Source: Kineosphaera limosa NBRC 100340 (lineage in GTDB: Bacteria > Actinomycetota > Actinomycetes > Actinomycetales > Dermatophilaceae). From it: a stretch of 64,000 bases of DNA. Made by a program: the position numbers and the translations under genes. The notes below the pieces were generated by a model. The model saw nothing but the letters and a program-made list of their open reading frames with translations, ran no database searches and was not told the DNA's origin. Positions 48,601 through 58,598 of the stretch are shown here, piece after piece. Numbering within the stretch: the stretch's first letter is position 1; the number at the start of each line of letters is the position of its first letter. The DNA is taken from assembly GCF_000298215.1 (NCBI RefSeq), contig NZ_BAHD01000014.1, positions 34,615 through 98,614 of the forward strand, read 5' to 3'.

Positions 48601-51600
48601 GCCGTTGACCCCCAACGGCAAGCTCGACCGCTCGGCGTTGCCCGCGCCCGGAGCCGGAGCGTCGGAGTCGGGTCCCAGCGGCGGGCCGCTCGCCGCCGCC
48701 GAGTCCGACCGCCCAGCCAGCTCGGCCGGAGACGCTCCCGTCGACCCGTGCGGCCCCGACCGCGCGACGGCCGACCTGCGCGACTGCCTCGCCGACGTGC
48801 TCCAGATGCCGGCCGGTGCGGTCGGTGACGACGCCGACTTCTTCGCCCTCGGCGGCGATAGCATCGCGGCCATCCAGATCTGCGGCCGGATGCGCAGCCG
48901 CGGGTGGACGGTACGCGCGGCGCAGGTGCTCACCGCGCGGTCCGTCGCCGCCATCGCCGCGTGCGCCCAGCCGACGACACAGGACCCCGACGCCGGTATG
49001 GCCATCGAGGACCCGACGCCCGCGCACGAGGAACCGCCGAGCGCGGCGGACGACCCATTCGACCTACTCACTCCGCAGCGCCGCGCCAACCTTGCGGCCC
49101 ACCTCCAGGCAAGAGTTCCCGGCGCGCGCCTCGAGCGGGTCCTGCCGCTGTCCCCGACCCAGCTCGGCATCTACATCGACTCCCACCGCCTGCGCCCCGA
49201 CCCCTATCGCACGACCGTGACGCTGCGGCTCGACCTCCCGCCAGGTCGAACGGGAGGCAGCGCGACGGCCGAGGACATCGACGCAGGCGTCGCCGCCTGG
49301 TTCGCCCGGCACGAGAGCCTGCGCATCGCGGTGTGGCAGGGCGATCTGCCGCGGCCGATCGCCGTCGTCGTCGACCACCTCGACGTACCCCACCGCCACC
49401 TCGACGCCACCCACCTCGACGAGACCGGTGTCGCCGCCCTCCTTGAACGGGTCCGGCGCGACGAACTCGAACGCGACATCTCCTTCGAGGCCGCGCGCCT
49501 CGCGGGGTACACGTGGGTGCGCACCGGGCCGGCCACCGCCTATCTCATCGTGTCGATGCACCACCTCCTCGCCGACGGCTGGTCGACACCGGTGCTCGCG
49601 GCCGAGCTGCGCGACCACCTCGTCCTCGCGCCCGCAGCGGCTCCCCAGACCGACTCCGACAGGGCCGCTGATCGGGTCTTTGCCGACTATCTGCGCTGGT
49701 GGGAGGGTCAGGACGGCGCCGCGTCCGAGGACCTGTGGCGCCGCGAGTTCGCCGACGCTCCGACTCCGACGCTGCTCGGCCGAGGAACCGGGGCTGACAC
49801 GTCCTCGCGGGAGCGCACCGTAGCCCACATCGACCTCGACGACACTGCCGCCACCGCCCTGTCCGGCGCACTCCGGCGCCACGGGCTCACCGTCGCCGCG
49901 GCCTGCCAGGCCGCGTGGGCCCGCGTGCTCGCCGACCTCACCGGCGGCGACGACGTGACCTACCTGCTCGCCTCCGCCGGCCGGCCGGAGCACCTACGCG
50001 ACATCGAGTCGGCCGTCGGCATGTTCGTCACGACCCGACCCGTGCGCCTAACAGTCACCGGGTCCCTGGTGCAGGTGGGCCGCGACGTCACCGCCGCCCT
50101 GGCGCGCACGGAGACGGCAGCCCATCTCGGGCTCGGCCGAGTCAATCAGCTCGTCGGTACGGTCGCCGACAGCCTCGTCGTCGTCGAGAACTACCCGCGG
50201 CCGAGCAACGCAGACGACCCCAACGAGCCGCGCGTGACGATGGTCGAGGGCAACGACGCGACGACCTTTCCCGTCACCGCCACCGTCACCCTCGGCGCTC
50301 GACCCGCCCTCGAGGTCGAGATCGACCCGGCGCAGTGTGACGCCGACGCGCACACGCTCGCACGGGCGTGGCGCAACGCGCTGGGCGCGCTGGTCAGCGG
50401 CGCCGATGCCGGGCGCACGGCTGCGCGCGACGCGTCGGGCGGGTCGGCAGCGATCCGGCCGCGGCTCGTTCCAGTGACGCTCGAGGACTCGGCTGCCGGG
50501 CCCGGTGTCTGCGCGCCCGACGGCACAGCCGCGATCCGCGGCGAAGGGGGGCGGGCCGACCAGATCACGACGGCGGCCGAGGTCGCCGGGGTAATGGCCG
50601 AAGTGCTCGGAGCGGCCGAGCTGCCTCAGGACGCCTCGTTCTTCGACGTCGGCGGCGACAGCATCCTTGCCGTGCGCCTCGTCGGCGCGCTGCGCGGGCG
50701 GGGGCTGCGCGTCGGGATCGCCGACGTCTTCGGCGCGCCGACCCCGCGGGCCCTTGCCCCGCGGGTCCTTGCCGACCCCCTGAAACACGGCGACAGGTCT
50801 CGACTCCGCGACGGGGACGGGCTGCGCCTGACGCCGGCGCTGTCCTGGTACCAGGAGGTGCTGCAACGCGGCGGCTCGGGGCGCGGCTTCCAGCAGTTGC
50901 GCGAGATTCTCTTGCCCGCCGGCACCTCCGTCACCGCGATCGGCGCCGCGGCGCAGCGCCTGGTCGAGCGCCATGACGCGCTGCGCCTACGGGTCGGCCT
51001 CGACACCGCCGACGTCGTCGCGGCCCCGCAGGCGCGGCTCGCTGTCGTCCCCGCCGATGCGCTGAGCGCCGAGCTGCGTGTGCTCGCCGACGAGATCGAT
51101 CCCGGCGCGGGGGATCTCGTGCGCTGGGCGGTGGTAGCGGAGGCCGAGCGCGTCCGGCTCGTCGTGCTCGCCCATCACGTGGCCGTCGACGCGGTGTCGT
51201 GGGGCATCATCACCGACGACCTGCACCGCCTCATCGCCGGCGCCGATCTGCCGCCCGCGCCGTCGTTCGCCGAGTGGACCCGCACGCAGGCGGACGACGC
51301 CGTGCTCGCTGCCGCGGCCGCCTCCGCGCCGCGATGGACGCGGGCCCTCGCACCGGCCGCCCCCCTCTTCGACGCCTACGCCGACGTCGACCTCGGGCTG
51401 GTCGGTGCCGCTCGCGACCTCGAAGTCCGTCTCGACGCCGACACCACTCAGCGACTGCGGAGCGCCGGGCTCCGCGGATGGCGCATGGAGACGCTGCTGC
51501 TCGCCGCCCTCACTGCCGGGCGCGCCGCCGACCTCGTTGTTGAGCTCGAAGGTCACGGCCGCCCTACCGAGGTGGCCGCCGCCGATCCGCGCGCGCAGCA

Positions 51601-54184
51601 CCCGGGTGCCGGAGCCGTCGGCTGGTTCACGGCGACGTGGCCGGTACGCCTGCCCGGAGTCGACGCTGGAGCCGACGACGGAGTCGACGCCGGGGTCGGG
51701 GAGCTCACGGGCGAACCGGGGGCGTTGTGTCGGCACGTGGCTCGCGTCGCTCAGGCAGTGGAGTCCGCGCGGGTCGACGGGCCCGACTACGGGCTGCTCC
51801 GCCACCTCCATCCCGAGCACCGGGAGAGGCTGGCCGACGCCGAACGTGGCTGCCCACCGCAGATCCTCCTCAACTACCTCGGCACGTCGGTCGCTGCAGG
51901 CGACCGCGACCCGGCCGCGTTGGAGGGCGAGCTCGGGCTGCACGCCGACCTGCCCGTCTCCCACCTGGTCGAACTCAACGTGCACCTCGCCCCGGCAACT
52001 GCGACCGACGGTCCGCGGCTCGTCGCACACTGGCAGGTGGCCTCCGTCGCCGCCGACGGCTCCGACGCCCTCGTGCAGCAGTGGGCGCTTGCTCTGCGCG
52101 CGATCGCCGCACTCGACCTCGGGGTGCCGCCGACGGTGGTGCACGACGCGGTCGGGTTGTCGCCGCGGCAGCTCGAGACCATCTCGCCCCCTCTCGTTCG
52201 CGACGATGCCGGAGAAGCCTCTGCGAACGGCGCGGCTGTTGCGGAGGACGTGGTGCAGGCCGTCTGGCCGGCGACGCCGGTGCAGCGCGGCATGATCTTC
52301 CATGCCGGCGTCGAGACCGATTCCGCCGTGTCGGAGGCCGCCACCGCCGCCCGGGCCGGAACGGACCCGTACACATCGGTGCTCGACGTGGGCCTGGCGG
52401 GCGCTCTCGATCCGGCGGTGCTGCGTGCCGCGATCGAGGGCGTGCTGGCCGAGCATCCGCAGCTTCGGCTGCGCGTGCGCTGGATTGCAGCCGAGGACGA
52501 TGGCGTCGGTGCCGGCGTGACGCCCGGCGGGGCTGGTCGACGCTCCGGCACCTGGCTGCCCGTGCTCGTGACCGTTGCAAGCACGGACTGCGCGTGGCGC
52601 TTCATCGACCTGACCCGCGGCGATGCCCTCGACGAAGTCGATCCGGCCGACGCGGTCGCCGGTCTCGTCGCGGCTCAACTCAGGCGCGGCTACGACCTCG
52701 CCCGAGATCCGCTGCTGCGGGTCACCCTCGTGCGCACCGCCGACGACGAGCACCGGCTCGTTCTCGCCAACCACCACCTGCTCCTCGACGGATGGTCGAT
52801 GCCGCTGCTGCTCGATGCGGTCCTCGACCGCTATACGGCCCTCGGCACCGGCGCGGCCGCCACCACCGAGGTGACGTCGGACGGTTCGGCCGCTCTGGCC
52901 CGCAGCCCGTTCGCGCGGCACATCGCCCGCGCCGAGCTCGCGGCGCGGGCGGGTGCGGATGCGGCATTGGAACGACGCCGCGCGTTGCTCGCCGACAGCC
53001 CGGCCGGGCCGGTGACGACAGCCGTGCCGGGAGACGCGATCGACCAAGGCAGCCGCGTGGCGGACTACGCCGGCGTCCGCCGCGCCGCGCGTCGGCACGG
53101 CACGACCGAGTCCGCGATCATCGCGACCGCCTGGGGCGCGCTACTCGCCGCCCTGACGGGTCGCGACGAAGCAGTGACCGGCACGGTCGTCTCCGGGCGC
53201 GACCCCGAGACCGACACCGACCTGCTCGGCATGTTCACCGACACCATTGCGGTGCTGGCACGGTTCGGGGCCGGGCGCACGATCGCCGCGGCCGTGGCCG
53301 ACCTTGCGGGGCAGATCACCGCCGCACTCGTCGAGCCGCCCGTCGGGCTGGCGCGTCTCGGTTCGGCGCTCGGTCGCGGACACCTGTTCGACGCGTTGCT
53401 CGTGGTCGAGAACTACCCGGGTGGTGATACCGACGCCCGGGCCGTCGCGGCCGGTCTGCGGATCACCCGGCTCGACGGTGGCGACGCGACGCACTATCCG
53501 CTGGGCCTTACCGTCGAGACCGCCTCGGAGCGCAGCGAACTCCGACTCGAATACGACCGGGCCACCGTGCCCGACGACGTGGCGACGGCAGCGCTCGACG
53601 CCCTGGGGCGCGTCCTTGATCGGCTCGCCGACGCCGACCCGACCGAGTCGGCGACCGCGCTCGTCGATATCGCCGCCCGCACACTGCCGGAAACGCACCT
53701 CGGTGCCCCGGCCGGTGCCGCAGCGACCGCTGAGGACGACGACACGGATCCGTCCGCCTGGCCGGTCGCGCAGCTCGTCGCTATCTTCCGAGACCTTTTC
53801 GGGGCCGCGGCGCCGGCCGACGCAGCGACGACCGCCGTCACCTCGACCGGCGAGGCCGTCGACGCCGACGCGAACTTCTTCGCTCTCGGCGGGGACAGCA
53901 TCCTGGCGATGTCGCTGGTGACCGCCTGCCGGGAACAGGGGCTTCGGATCCGCGCCGGCGACGTCTTCACCGCCCCGTCGCCGCGGGCGCTGGCGCAGCG
54001 GGTCACGACCGCGGCGCCGACACCAGTGGCGACGCCAATCGGGTCCCACGGCGCCGCCGACGCGGCCGCGAACCCAACAGCCTCAGAGCCCGGCCCGGCT
54101 GCGACCCGGGCCCGGGTCGGCGACCTCATCAGCCTGGACGACCGCGGCGCCACCGCCCTCGAAGATCTCCTGCGGAGCCTGTGA
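45647..54184 (+). CDS. NRPS 2 (C-A-T-C-T-E-C-T), two modules without A domain
   Basis: 2845 residues from ATG overlapping NRPS 1. Order with key motifs: C ([10 protein letters not shown], ~164), A ([12 protein letters not shown] ~638, YGPTEATVD), T ([12 protein letters not shown] ~1073), C ([10 protein letters not shown] ~1305), T ([12 protein letters not shown] ~1670), E ([11 protein letters not shown] ~1843, [21 protein letters not shown]), C ([10 protein letters not shown] ~2375), T ([12 protein letters not shown] ~2748). Modules 2 and 3 pass from C straight to T through linkers of roughly 70-100 residues with no A-domain remnant. The only A code reads D-A-D-D-V-G-L-V-D-K by hand. E gives a D residue at module 2. 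The A-less T domains must be loaded in trans or skipped. Confidence 0.92.
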   Translation: MTTGTPLIWPTTPLQQGLVALAELGRSDPASVGAAAGGGDGGDDAAVGIARSGAPTDYVGQSVVQLAGPVDLDALRAAIAALVADQPHLHAGFLMNDDVAPVQFIEELDPVIEVHDPTDPDPEPVAAVLAWQRRLAWDLHEPPLLRWDVVLDADDRPAALVIAAHHIVLDGWSMPLLVAQVARHYARLVGAPSELPAVRGSYADHLAWLAEQDTDAARAFWATHLSDLDAPTPAWLGPTGGARRPTRLEAVINPLDPTRLAECGLTPAAVARTCWGLALDAVTGSCGTPFAVAVSTRDAGVTDVDDLIGLTTDAVLVAERPDPGGDVLAAAADAARRWTASLPHQHVGLRGIHAALRRPETATSLLAIESAHKAKTFAAGEVTFALTRVDDDTHYPLAATLVLGHRGDNAPWRLEVTYDAACVEEATARRHADAFTAFVEAARTATRLGAVDVLGAADAALLAGAESRTAHHAVGPVGAEGASRERIPPLLPEAFSNACARFPQRTALVDADPDGRRAHWTFAQLAVDVAALRDDLRKLLPARSEGPPIVAVTRPRSARTVVALLAILEAGAAALVMDPALPSTRSEAILAEVGAALVVTADGVQVRHDHIREQPHPHEQRRGVATRAPQPGDIASVVLTSGSTGMPKPVAVPHRALAHLLEHHSRELHPEGGTAPRQVAHAAAFHFDAHWDALLAMFAGHTVHVLSDDLFLDPFALAEYVEREGIDYLDLTPTVWSALLAADAFTRLPRVCVLGGEALPPQLWAQLRERCAESDTVALNLYGPTEATVDAAWASLADHPTPVVGRPLGTTGLLVLDDRLRRVPPGTSGELYLTGPQLADGYLGRAGLTAERFVANPYPRRDDVGAIRVGDERMYRTGDVARWTQEGLLVLGGRTDGQLSLAGRRVEPGEIEAVLTADGRVREAAVVVRDSVSGRGRVVGYVVPERLGGGQGCVRGQLLAELLTACRAALPAALVPADLVLLDAWPLTPNGKLDRSALPAPGAGASESGPSGGPLAAAESDRPASSAGDAPVDPCGPDRATADLRDCLADVLQMPAGAVGDDADFFALGGDSIAAIQICGRMRSRGWTVRAAQVLTARSVAAIAACAQPTTQDPDAGMAIEDPTPAHEEPPSAADDPFDLLTPQRRANLAAHLQARVPGARLERVLPLSPTQLGIYIDSHRLRPDPYRTTVTLRLDLPPGRTGGSATAEDIDAGVAAWFARHESLRIAVWQGDLPRPIAVVVDHLDVPHRHLDATHLDETGVAALLERVRRDELERDISFEAARLAGYTWVRTGPATAYLIVSMHHLLADGWSTPVLAAELRDHLVLAPAAAPQTDSDRAADRVFADYLRWWEGQDGAASEDLWRREFADAPTPTLLGRGTGADTSSRERTVAHIDLDDTAATALSGALRRHGLTVAAACQAAWARVLADLTGGDDVTYLLASAGRPEHLRDIESAVGMFVTTRPVRLTVTGSLVQVGRDVTAALARTETAAHLGLGRVNQLVGTVADSLVVVENYPRPSNADDPNEPRVTMVEGNDATTFPVTATVTLGARPALEVEIDPAQCDADAHTLARAWRNALGALVSGADAGRTAARDASGGSAAIRPRLVPVTLEDSAAGPGVCAPDGTAAIRGEGGRADQITTAAEVAGVMAEVLGAAELPQDASFFDVGGDSILAVRLVGALRGRGLRVGIADVFGAPTPRALAPRVLADPLKHGDRSRLRDGDGLRLTPALSWYQEVLQRGGSGRGFQQLREILLPAGTSVTAIGAAAQRLVERHDALRLRVGLDTADVVAAPQARLAVVPADALSAELRVLADEIDPGAGDLVRWAVVAEAERVRLVVLAHHVAVDAVSWGIITDDLHRLIAGADLPPAPSFAEWTRTQADDAVLAAAAASAPRWTRALAPAAPLFDAYADVDLGLVGAARDLEVRLDADTTQRLRSAGLRGWRMETLLLAALTAGRAADLVVELEGHGRPTEVAAADPRAQHPGAGAVGWFTATWPVRLPGVDAGADDGVDAGVGELTGEPGALCRHVARVAQAVESARVDGPDYGLLRHLHPEHRERLADAERGCPPQILLNYLGTSVAAGDRDPAALEGELGLHADLPVSHLVELNVHLAPATATDGPRLVAHWQVASVAADGSDALVQQWALALRAIAALDLGVPPTVVHDAVGLSPRQLETISPPLVRDDAGEASANGAAVAEDVVQAVWPATPVQRGMIFHAGVETDSAVSEAATAARAGTDPYTSVLDVGLAGALDPAVLRAAIEGVLAEHPQLRLRVRWIAAEDDGVGAGVTPGGAGRRSGTWLPVLVTVASTDCAWRFIDLTRGDALDEVDPADAVAGLVAAQLRRGYDLARDPLLRVTLVRTADDEHRLVLANHHLLLDGWSMPLLLDAVLDRYTALGTGAAATTEVTSDGSAALARSPFARHIARAELAARAGADAALERRRALLADSPAGPVTTAVPGDAIDQGSRVADYAGVRRAARRHGTTESAIIATAWGALLAALTGRDEAVTGTVVSGRDPETDTDLLGMFTDTIAVLARFGAGRTIAAAVADLAGQITAALVEPPVGLARLGSALGRGHLFDALLVVENYPGGDTDARAVAAGLRITRLDGGDATHYPLGLTVETASERSELRLEYDRATVPDDVATAALDALGRVLDRLADADPTESATALVDIAARTLPETHLGAPAGAAATAEDDDTDPSAWPVAQLVAIFRDLFGAAAPADAATTAVTSTGEAVDADANFFALGGDSILAMSLVTACREQGLRIRAGDVFTAPSPRALAQRVTTAAPTPVATPIGSHGAADAAANPTASEPGPAATRARVGDLISLDDRGATALEDLLRSL

Positions 54185-54185
54185 C

Positions 54186-57100
54186 ATGACGATCAACACA
54201 CAACTCACTGCGAATGAAGCGACCAGCACGACCACCGAGCAGGCCGCGCCCGCACCGCGCGCGCAGGTGTGGCCGCTCGCGCCGCTGCAGGCCGGGCTGC
54301 TCTACCACGCGGTCTCCGGCGAGGGTGGCCTCGACGTCTACTCCATGCAGTCCACCTACGCTTTCGGGCCCGGGCTGGACCTCGACGTCCTCGAACGCGC
54401 CTGCGCGAGCCTGCTGGCCCGCCACGACGCCCTGCGCGCGGGCTTCTCCGCGGCGCTGCTCGACCGGCCGGTGCAGTTCGTGCCGCACGCGCTCGCCACC
54501 CCGTGGCGGGTCGTCGACCTGTCCGGACATGACAGGCAGCAGGCGCTGGCCGTCCTCGAACAGATCCAGGTCAGCGAACGGCAGCGCCGCTTCGACATGG
54601 ACGCCCCGCCGCTCATCCGGTTCGTCGCCGTCGACCTCGGCACCGCCGGCGTCCGGCTCGTCATGACCAACCACCACATCGTCATCGACGGCTGGTCCGA
54701 CGCGCTGCTCGTCGTCGAGCTGCTACACCACATCGCGGCCGGCGGCAGGGACGAATCGCTGCCCCGCGCACCGCAGTTCCGCGACTATCTCGCCTGGTTG
54801 GGGCGCCGCGAGCCCGGGCCGGACCAGGACGCCTGGCGCCGCGCCCTCTCGGGTCTGGAGTCCGGGGCGACCCTCGCCGATTCCGATCCCGACCGCGAGG
54901 CGGTCTTCCCCGACGTCGCCGAGATCGACCTCGGCCCGGAGCTCACGGCGGCCGTCGGTCGCCTGGCCCGTGCGTGCGCCGTGTCGACGAACACCGTGTA
55001 TTCGACGCTGTGGGGCTTGCTCCTGCGCGGGTTGCTCGGCCGCGACGACGTCGTCTTCGGCACGACGGTCTCTGGGCGTCCGGCCGACCTTCCGGGTGTC
55101 GACGCGATGGTCGGGCTCTTCCTCAACACCGTCCCGCAGCGTGTGCGGGTCGCGCCCGGTGAGAGCGTGGCCGACCTGCTGCGCCGCGTCCAGGGCGAGC
55201 AGGCCGACCTCGTCGAACACCACCACGTCGGGCTCGGCGCGATCCAGCAGGACGCGGGGCTCGGGCCGCTCTTCGACACCCTCTACGTCATGCGCAACAC
55301 CCCGACCGACGACGAGTCGTTCGCGCGGCTCTCGGAGTCGGTCGGGCTGGCCGACATCGACGGCGGCGACGCGACGCACTATCCGGCGACGTTCATCGTG
55401 CACCCCGGCGACGCGACGCGGCTCATCCTCAGCCACCGCACCGAGGTCATCGACACCGACGCGGCCCGCGCGCTGCTCGCGTCGGGGGTGCGCCTGCTCG
55501 AGGCGATGACCGCCGATCCGCGGCGCCCGGTCGGGTCGCTGGCGATACTCACTCCGGAGACCGAGGCGCAGCTCGTCGAGTCATGGACCGGCGACGCCCT
55601 CGACGTGCCGCAGACCTCCCTGGTCGACCTCCTGCGCGCGACCGCCGCAAGCGTTCCCGAGCGGACGGCGCTCGTCGACGAGACCGGCTCGATGACCTTC
55701 GCCGACCTCTGGGAGGCCGTGACCGCCCAGGCGGCCGCGCTGGTCCAGGACGGCGTCGAGCCCGGCGACCTCGTGACCATCGAGCTGCCCCGCGGCAACG
55801 ACGTCGTCGTCGCGATCTTCGCGGTCTTCGCCGCCCGGGCCGCCTACGTACCGATCGACGCCGGCCTGCCCGACGCGCGCCGCGCAGCCCTGCGAGAGGC
55901 CAGCGGTGCGCGGTATGCGATCACCGGCGACGCCCCCGTCACGCGGCTCGCACCGCCGATCGACCGCCCGCGCGTGGAGCCGGGTGGTTACGGGCACGAC
56001 GACCTCGCCTACGTGATGTTCACGTCCGGCTCGACGGGCGCCCCCAAGGGCGTCGCCATCGACCACGTCGGCCTGGTCAACATGCTGAGCAACCACCGGC
56101 GGCGGATCTTCGAGCCGGCCGGGGCGAGCCCTGCGGTGCCGTGGCGCGTAGCGCACGCCGTGTCGTTCGCGTTCGACATGTCGTGGGAGGAGCTGCTGTG
56201 GCTGCTCGACGGCCACGAGGTGCACCTGCTCTCGGAGGAGGTGCGCCGCGACCCCGCCTCGATGACCGACTACCTCGCCACGCACCGCATCGACGTCATC
56301 AACGTGACGCCTTCGGTCGCTGGGGCACTGCTCGCCGGGGGGCTCCTCGACGCGCAGACCCCGACGCCGCGGCTCGTGCTGCTCGGCGGGGAGGCAGTCG
56401 GGCCCGACGTGTGGTCGGCGCTGCGCGACGCGCCGAACACCCACGGCTACAACCTGTACGGGCCGACCGAGTACACGATCAACACCCTCGGCGGCGGCAC
56501 GCAGGAGAGCGCGACCCCGATCGTCGGACGCGCCATCGACAACACCGACGTCCGGGTGCTCGACTCCGCCTTGCGCCCAGTGCTCGACGGGGTGCCGGGA
56601 GAGCTCTACGTCACCGGCGCCGGCCTGGCGCGCGGCTACCACGGGTCTCCGCGGCTCACCGCGGAACGTTTCGTCGCGGACCCGTTCGGGCCGCCCGGGT
56701 CGCGGATGTATCGCACCGGGGACATCGTCTCGCGCCGCCCCGACGGCGTCTTCGACTTCCACGGCCGCAGCGACGCCCAGGTCAAGATCCGCGGGCACCG
56801 CGTCGAGCCGGGCGAGGTCCAGGCCGTCCTCGCCGCCGACCCGCGCGTCGCGCGGTGCGCTGTCGTCGCGCGCCGGCTGCCGCACGGCGCCCTCGCCCTC
56901 GTCGGGTATGTCGTCGCGGCCCCCGCCGCGCTCGCGGCCGCCGGGTCGTCGCAGACGCTGCACCGCGAGCTGTCGCGTGGCCTCGCCGCGCGGCTCCCCG
57001 AGGCGATGGTGCCCGCGGCACTTGTCGCCGTCGACGACCTCCCGCTGACGATCAACTCCAAGCTCGACGTCGCCCGGCTGCCGATGCCGACGCTCGAGGC

Positions 57101-58313
57101 CGGCGGCGGTCGACGCCCGCGCGGGCCGCAGGAGGAGGCGGTGTGTGCGGTGTTCTCGCAGGTTCTCGGCCTGGAGTCGGTCGGCGCCGACGACAACTTC
57201 TTCGCCCTCGGTGGGCACTCGCTCGTCGCGATGCGCGCGGTCACGCTCATCGCCGAGCGCCTCGGCCGCCGCGTCGGGGTCGCCGCCCTGCTCGCCGCGC
57301 CGACACCGGCCGGGCTCGTCGTCGGCCTCGACGGCGACCACGACCCCTTCGCCGTCGTCCTCCCGCTCGGCGGGCATCCCGGGCGCGGCCGGGCACCGGT
57401 GTTCTGCGTGCACCCGATGCTGGGACTCGGCTGGACCTTCTCCGCCATCGCCGCCCGCCTCGACGGGTCCTTGGGCCGCGCGACCCGTGGCGACCGTGGG
57501 GCGCCGGCCGTCTACGCGTTGCAGTCCCCGGCGCTGCGCGACCCCGACAGCGACCCGGCGAGCCTCGACGCTCTGGCCGACGACCTCATCGACGCCGCCC
57601 TCGCGGCCGCGGCGGGCGCCGGCGACGACGTCGCACAGACGGGATGCCACGTCATCGGCTGGTCCTTCGGCGGGCATCTCGCGCACGTCATGACGGCCCG
57701 GCTCGAGGCGCGCGGCATCGGCGTCGCGTCGCTCACGCTCCTCGACCCGGGCGCCCCGACGCCGACGGACGAGCTCGAGGTGCCGACCGGTGACGGCGTC
57801 GAAGCACAGGCCGATGCGGCCGGCTTCCAGCCTGACGAGACCGAAGAGACCGACGGGCCCGACGAGGACATGCAGGCCGTCCTTGCGTTCCTGCTCGCCG
57901 CCGGGCTGCGCGACATCCCGGACTGGCTCACACCTCCCTACGACGTCGAGGAGGCGCTCGACTTCCTCACCGACGGGACGGGCGCCTTCGCCGGCCTCGG
58001 TGCCGACGACCTCGAGGCCTTCCGACGGGTCCGCGCGCTCAACGGGCGGCTGCTGCTGCGGGCGCGCTACACGCCCGTGGACGCGCCGACAGTGCTCGTC
58101 ACCTCGACGGCAACCGACCCGCGCGACCCGTCTGCCGACGGTCCGGCCGCCGACCCCGCTGCTGCGGCGCGGGCCTGGCGCGAGCTGTCGCGCGCCGGCT
58201 TCGCCGAGCACCTCCTGGACGTCCCCCACGACCTGCTCACCTCGCCCTACGCGGCCGAGCGGATCGCCCCGCTCGTCCCCGTCGACACGGGCGCGACCCG
58301 CTTTGACCGCTGA
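54186..58313 (+). CDS. NRPS 3 (C-A-T-TE), N5-hydroxyornithine-specific termination module
   Basis: 1375 residues, ATG 54186, 1 bp after NRPS 2. C domain (about 25-450) has TNHHIVIDGW. The A domain (about 475-975) has FTSGSTGAPKG, and its ten code residues read D-M-E-N-L-G-L-I-N-K. This is the code I know for N5-hydroxyornithine, as in the coelichelin synthetase last module. The T domain is FFALGGHSLVAMR (~1006). The thioesterase (about 1055-1370) has VIGWSFGGHLAH with the GxSxG serine. It should release the peptide by hydrolysis or by cyclising the terminal hydroxyornithine. The N-hydroxylase half of the protein encoded at 36979 would supply the substrate. Confidence 0.93.
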   Translation: MTINTQLTANEATSTTTEQAAPAPRAQVWPLAPLQAGLLYHAVSGEGGLDVYSMQSTYAFGPGLDLDVLERACASLLARHDALRAGFSAALLDRPVQFVPHALATPWRVVDLSGHDRQQALAVLEQIQVSERQRRFDMDAPPLIRFVAVDLGTAGVRLVMTNHHIVIDGWSDALLVVELLHHIAAGGRDESLPRAPQFRDYLAWLGRREPGPDQDAWRRALSGLESGATLADSDPDREAVFPDVAEIDLGPELTAAVGRLARACAVSTNTVYSTLWGLLLRGLLGRDDVVFGTTVSGRPADLPGVDAMVGLFLNTVPQRVRVAPGESVADLLRRVQGEQADLVEHHHVGLGAIQQDAGLGPLFDTLYVMRNTPTDDESFARLSESVGLADIDGGDATHYPATFIVHPGDATRLILSHRTEVIDTDAARALLASGVRLLEAMTADPRRPVGSLAILTPETEAQLVESWTGDALDVPQTSLVDLLRATAASVPERTALVDETGSMTFADLWEAVTAQAAALVQDGVEPGDLVTIELPRGNDVVVAIFAVFAARAAYVPIDAGLPDARRAALREASGARYAITGDAPVTRLAPPIDRPRVEPGGYGHDDLAYVMFTSGSTGAPKGVAIDHVGLVNMLSNHRRRIFEPAGASPAVPWRVAHAVSFAFDMSWEELLWLLDGHEVHLLSEEVRRDPASMTDYLATHRIDVINVTPSVAGALLAGGLLDAQTPTPRLVLLGGEAVGPDVWSALRDAPNTHGYNLYGPTEYTINTLGGGTQESATPIVGRAIDNTDVRVLDSALRPVLDGVPGELYVTGAGLARGYHGSPRLTAERFVADPFGPPGSRMYRTGDIVSRRPDGVFDFHGRSDAQVKIRGHRVEPGEVQAVLAADPRVARCAVVARRLPHGALALVGYVVAAPAALAAAGSSQTLHRELSRGLAARLPEAMVPAALVAVDDLPLTINSKLDVARLPMPTLEAGGGRRPRGPQEEAVCAVFSQVLGLESVGADDNFFALGGHSLVAMRAVTLIAERLGRRVGVAALLAAPTPAGLVVGLDGDHDPFAVVLPLGGHPGRGRAPVFCVHPMLGLGWTFSAIAARLDGSLGRATRGDRGAPAVYALQSPALRDPDSDPASLDALADDLIDAALAAAAGAGDDVAQTGCHVIGWSFGGHLAHVMTARLEARGIGVASLTLLDPGAPTPTDELEVPTGDGVEAQADAAGFQPDETEETDGPDEDMQAVLAFLLAAGLRDIPDWLTPPYDVEEALDFLTDGTGAFAGLGADDLEAFRRVRALNGRLLLRARYTPVDAPTVLVTSTATDPRDPSADGPAADPAAAARAWRELSRAGFAEHLLDVPHDLLTSPYAAERIAPLVPVDTGATRFDR

Positions 58314-58337
58314 CGACACTGCACCCCAGGAGCCTCG

Positions 58338-58598
58338 ATGAATCCCTTCGACGACGACGACGCCGACTTCCTCGTGCTCGTCAACGATGCCGGGCAACAC
58401 AGCCTGTGGCCGACCTTCCGCCCCGTACCCGCGGGCTGGCGCACTGTCTACGGGCCAGGTCCACGCGGCGACGCCCTCGCCTATGTGGAGGCCAATTGGC
58501 ACGACATCCGCCCGTTGGCCCCAACCCAGGCAGCGGGCGAGGCGACTGCCGCCGGCTCGCCCGCCGCAGACGGCATGCGGCTGACCCCGACCTCGTGA
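58338..58598 (+). CDS. mbtH: MbtH-like protein
   Basis: 86 residues, ATG 58338 after [44 protein letters not shown] and [17 protein letters not shown] carry the family's conserved Asn, Ser, Leu, Trp and Pro positions. MbtH proteins bind A domains and raise their solubility and activity; here it would serve the three A domains of NRPS 1-3. The last 20 residues are a variable Ala-rich tail. The stop overlaps the next start as GTGA. Confidence 0.95.
   Translation: MNPFDDDDADFLVLVNDAGQHSLWPTFRPVPAGWRTVYGPGPRGDALAYVEANWHDIRPLAPTQAAGEATAAGSPAADGMRLTPTS

Noticed and set aside
50450..50640. Possible remnant A domain between the second C and second T domain of NRPS 2
   Set aside because: The linker is only about 70 residues of Ala/Gly/Asp-rich sequence without any A3-A10 core motif, so the A domain is absent rather than decayed in place.
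55581..58502. Long minus-strand open frames opposite the NRPS genes (also at 44978-47500 and 50987-53098)
   Set aside because: Low-complexity composition rich in Arg, Gly and Val with no domain signal; the opposite strand carries well-defined NRPS domains.
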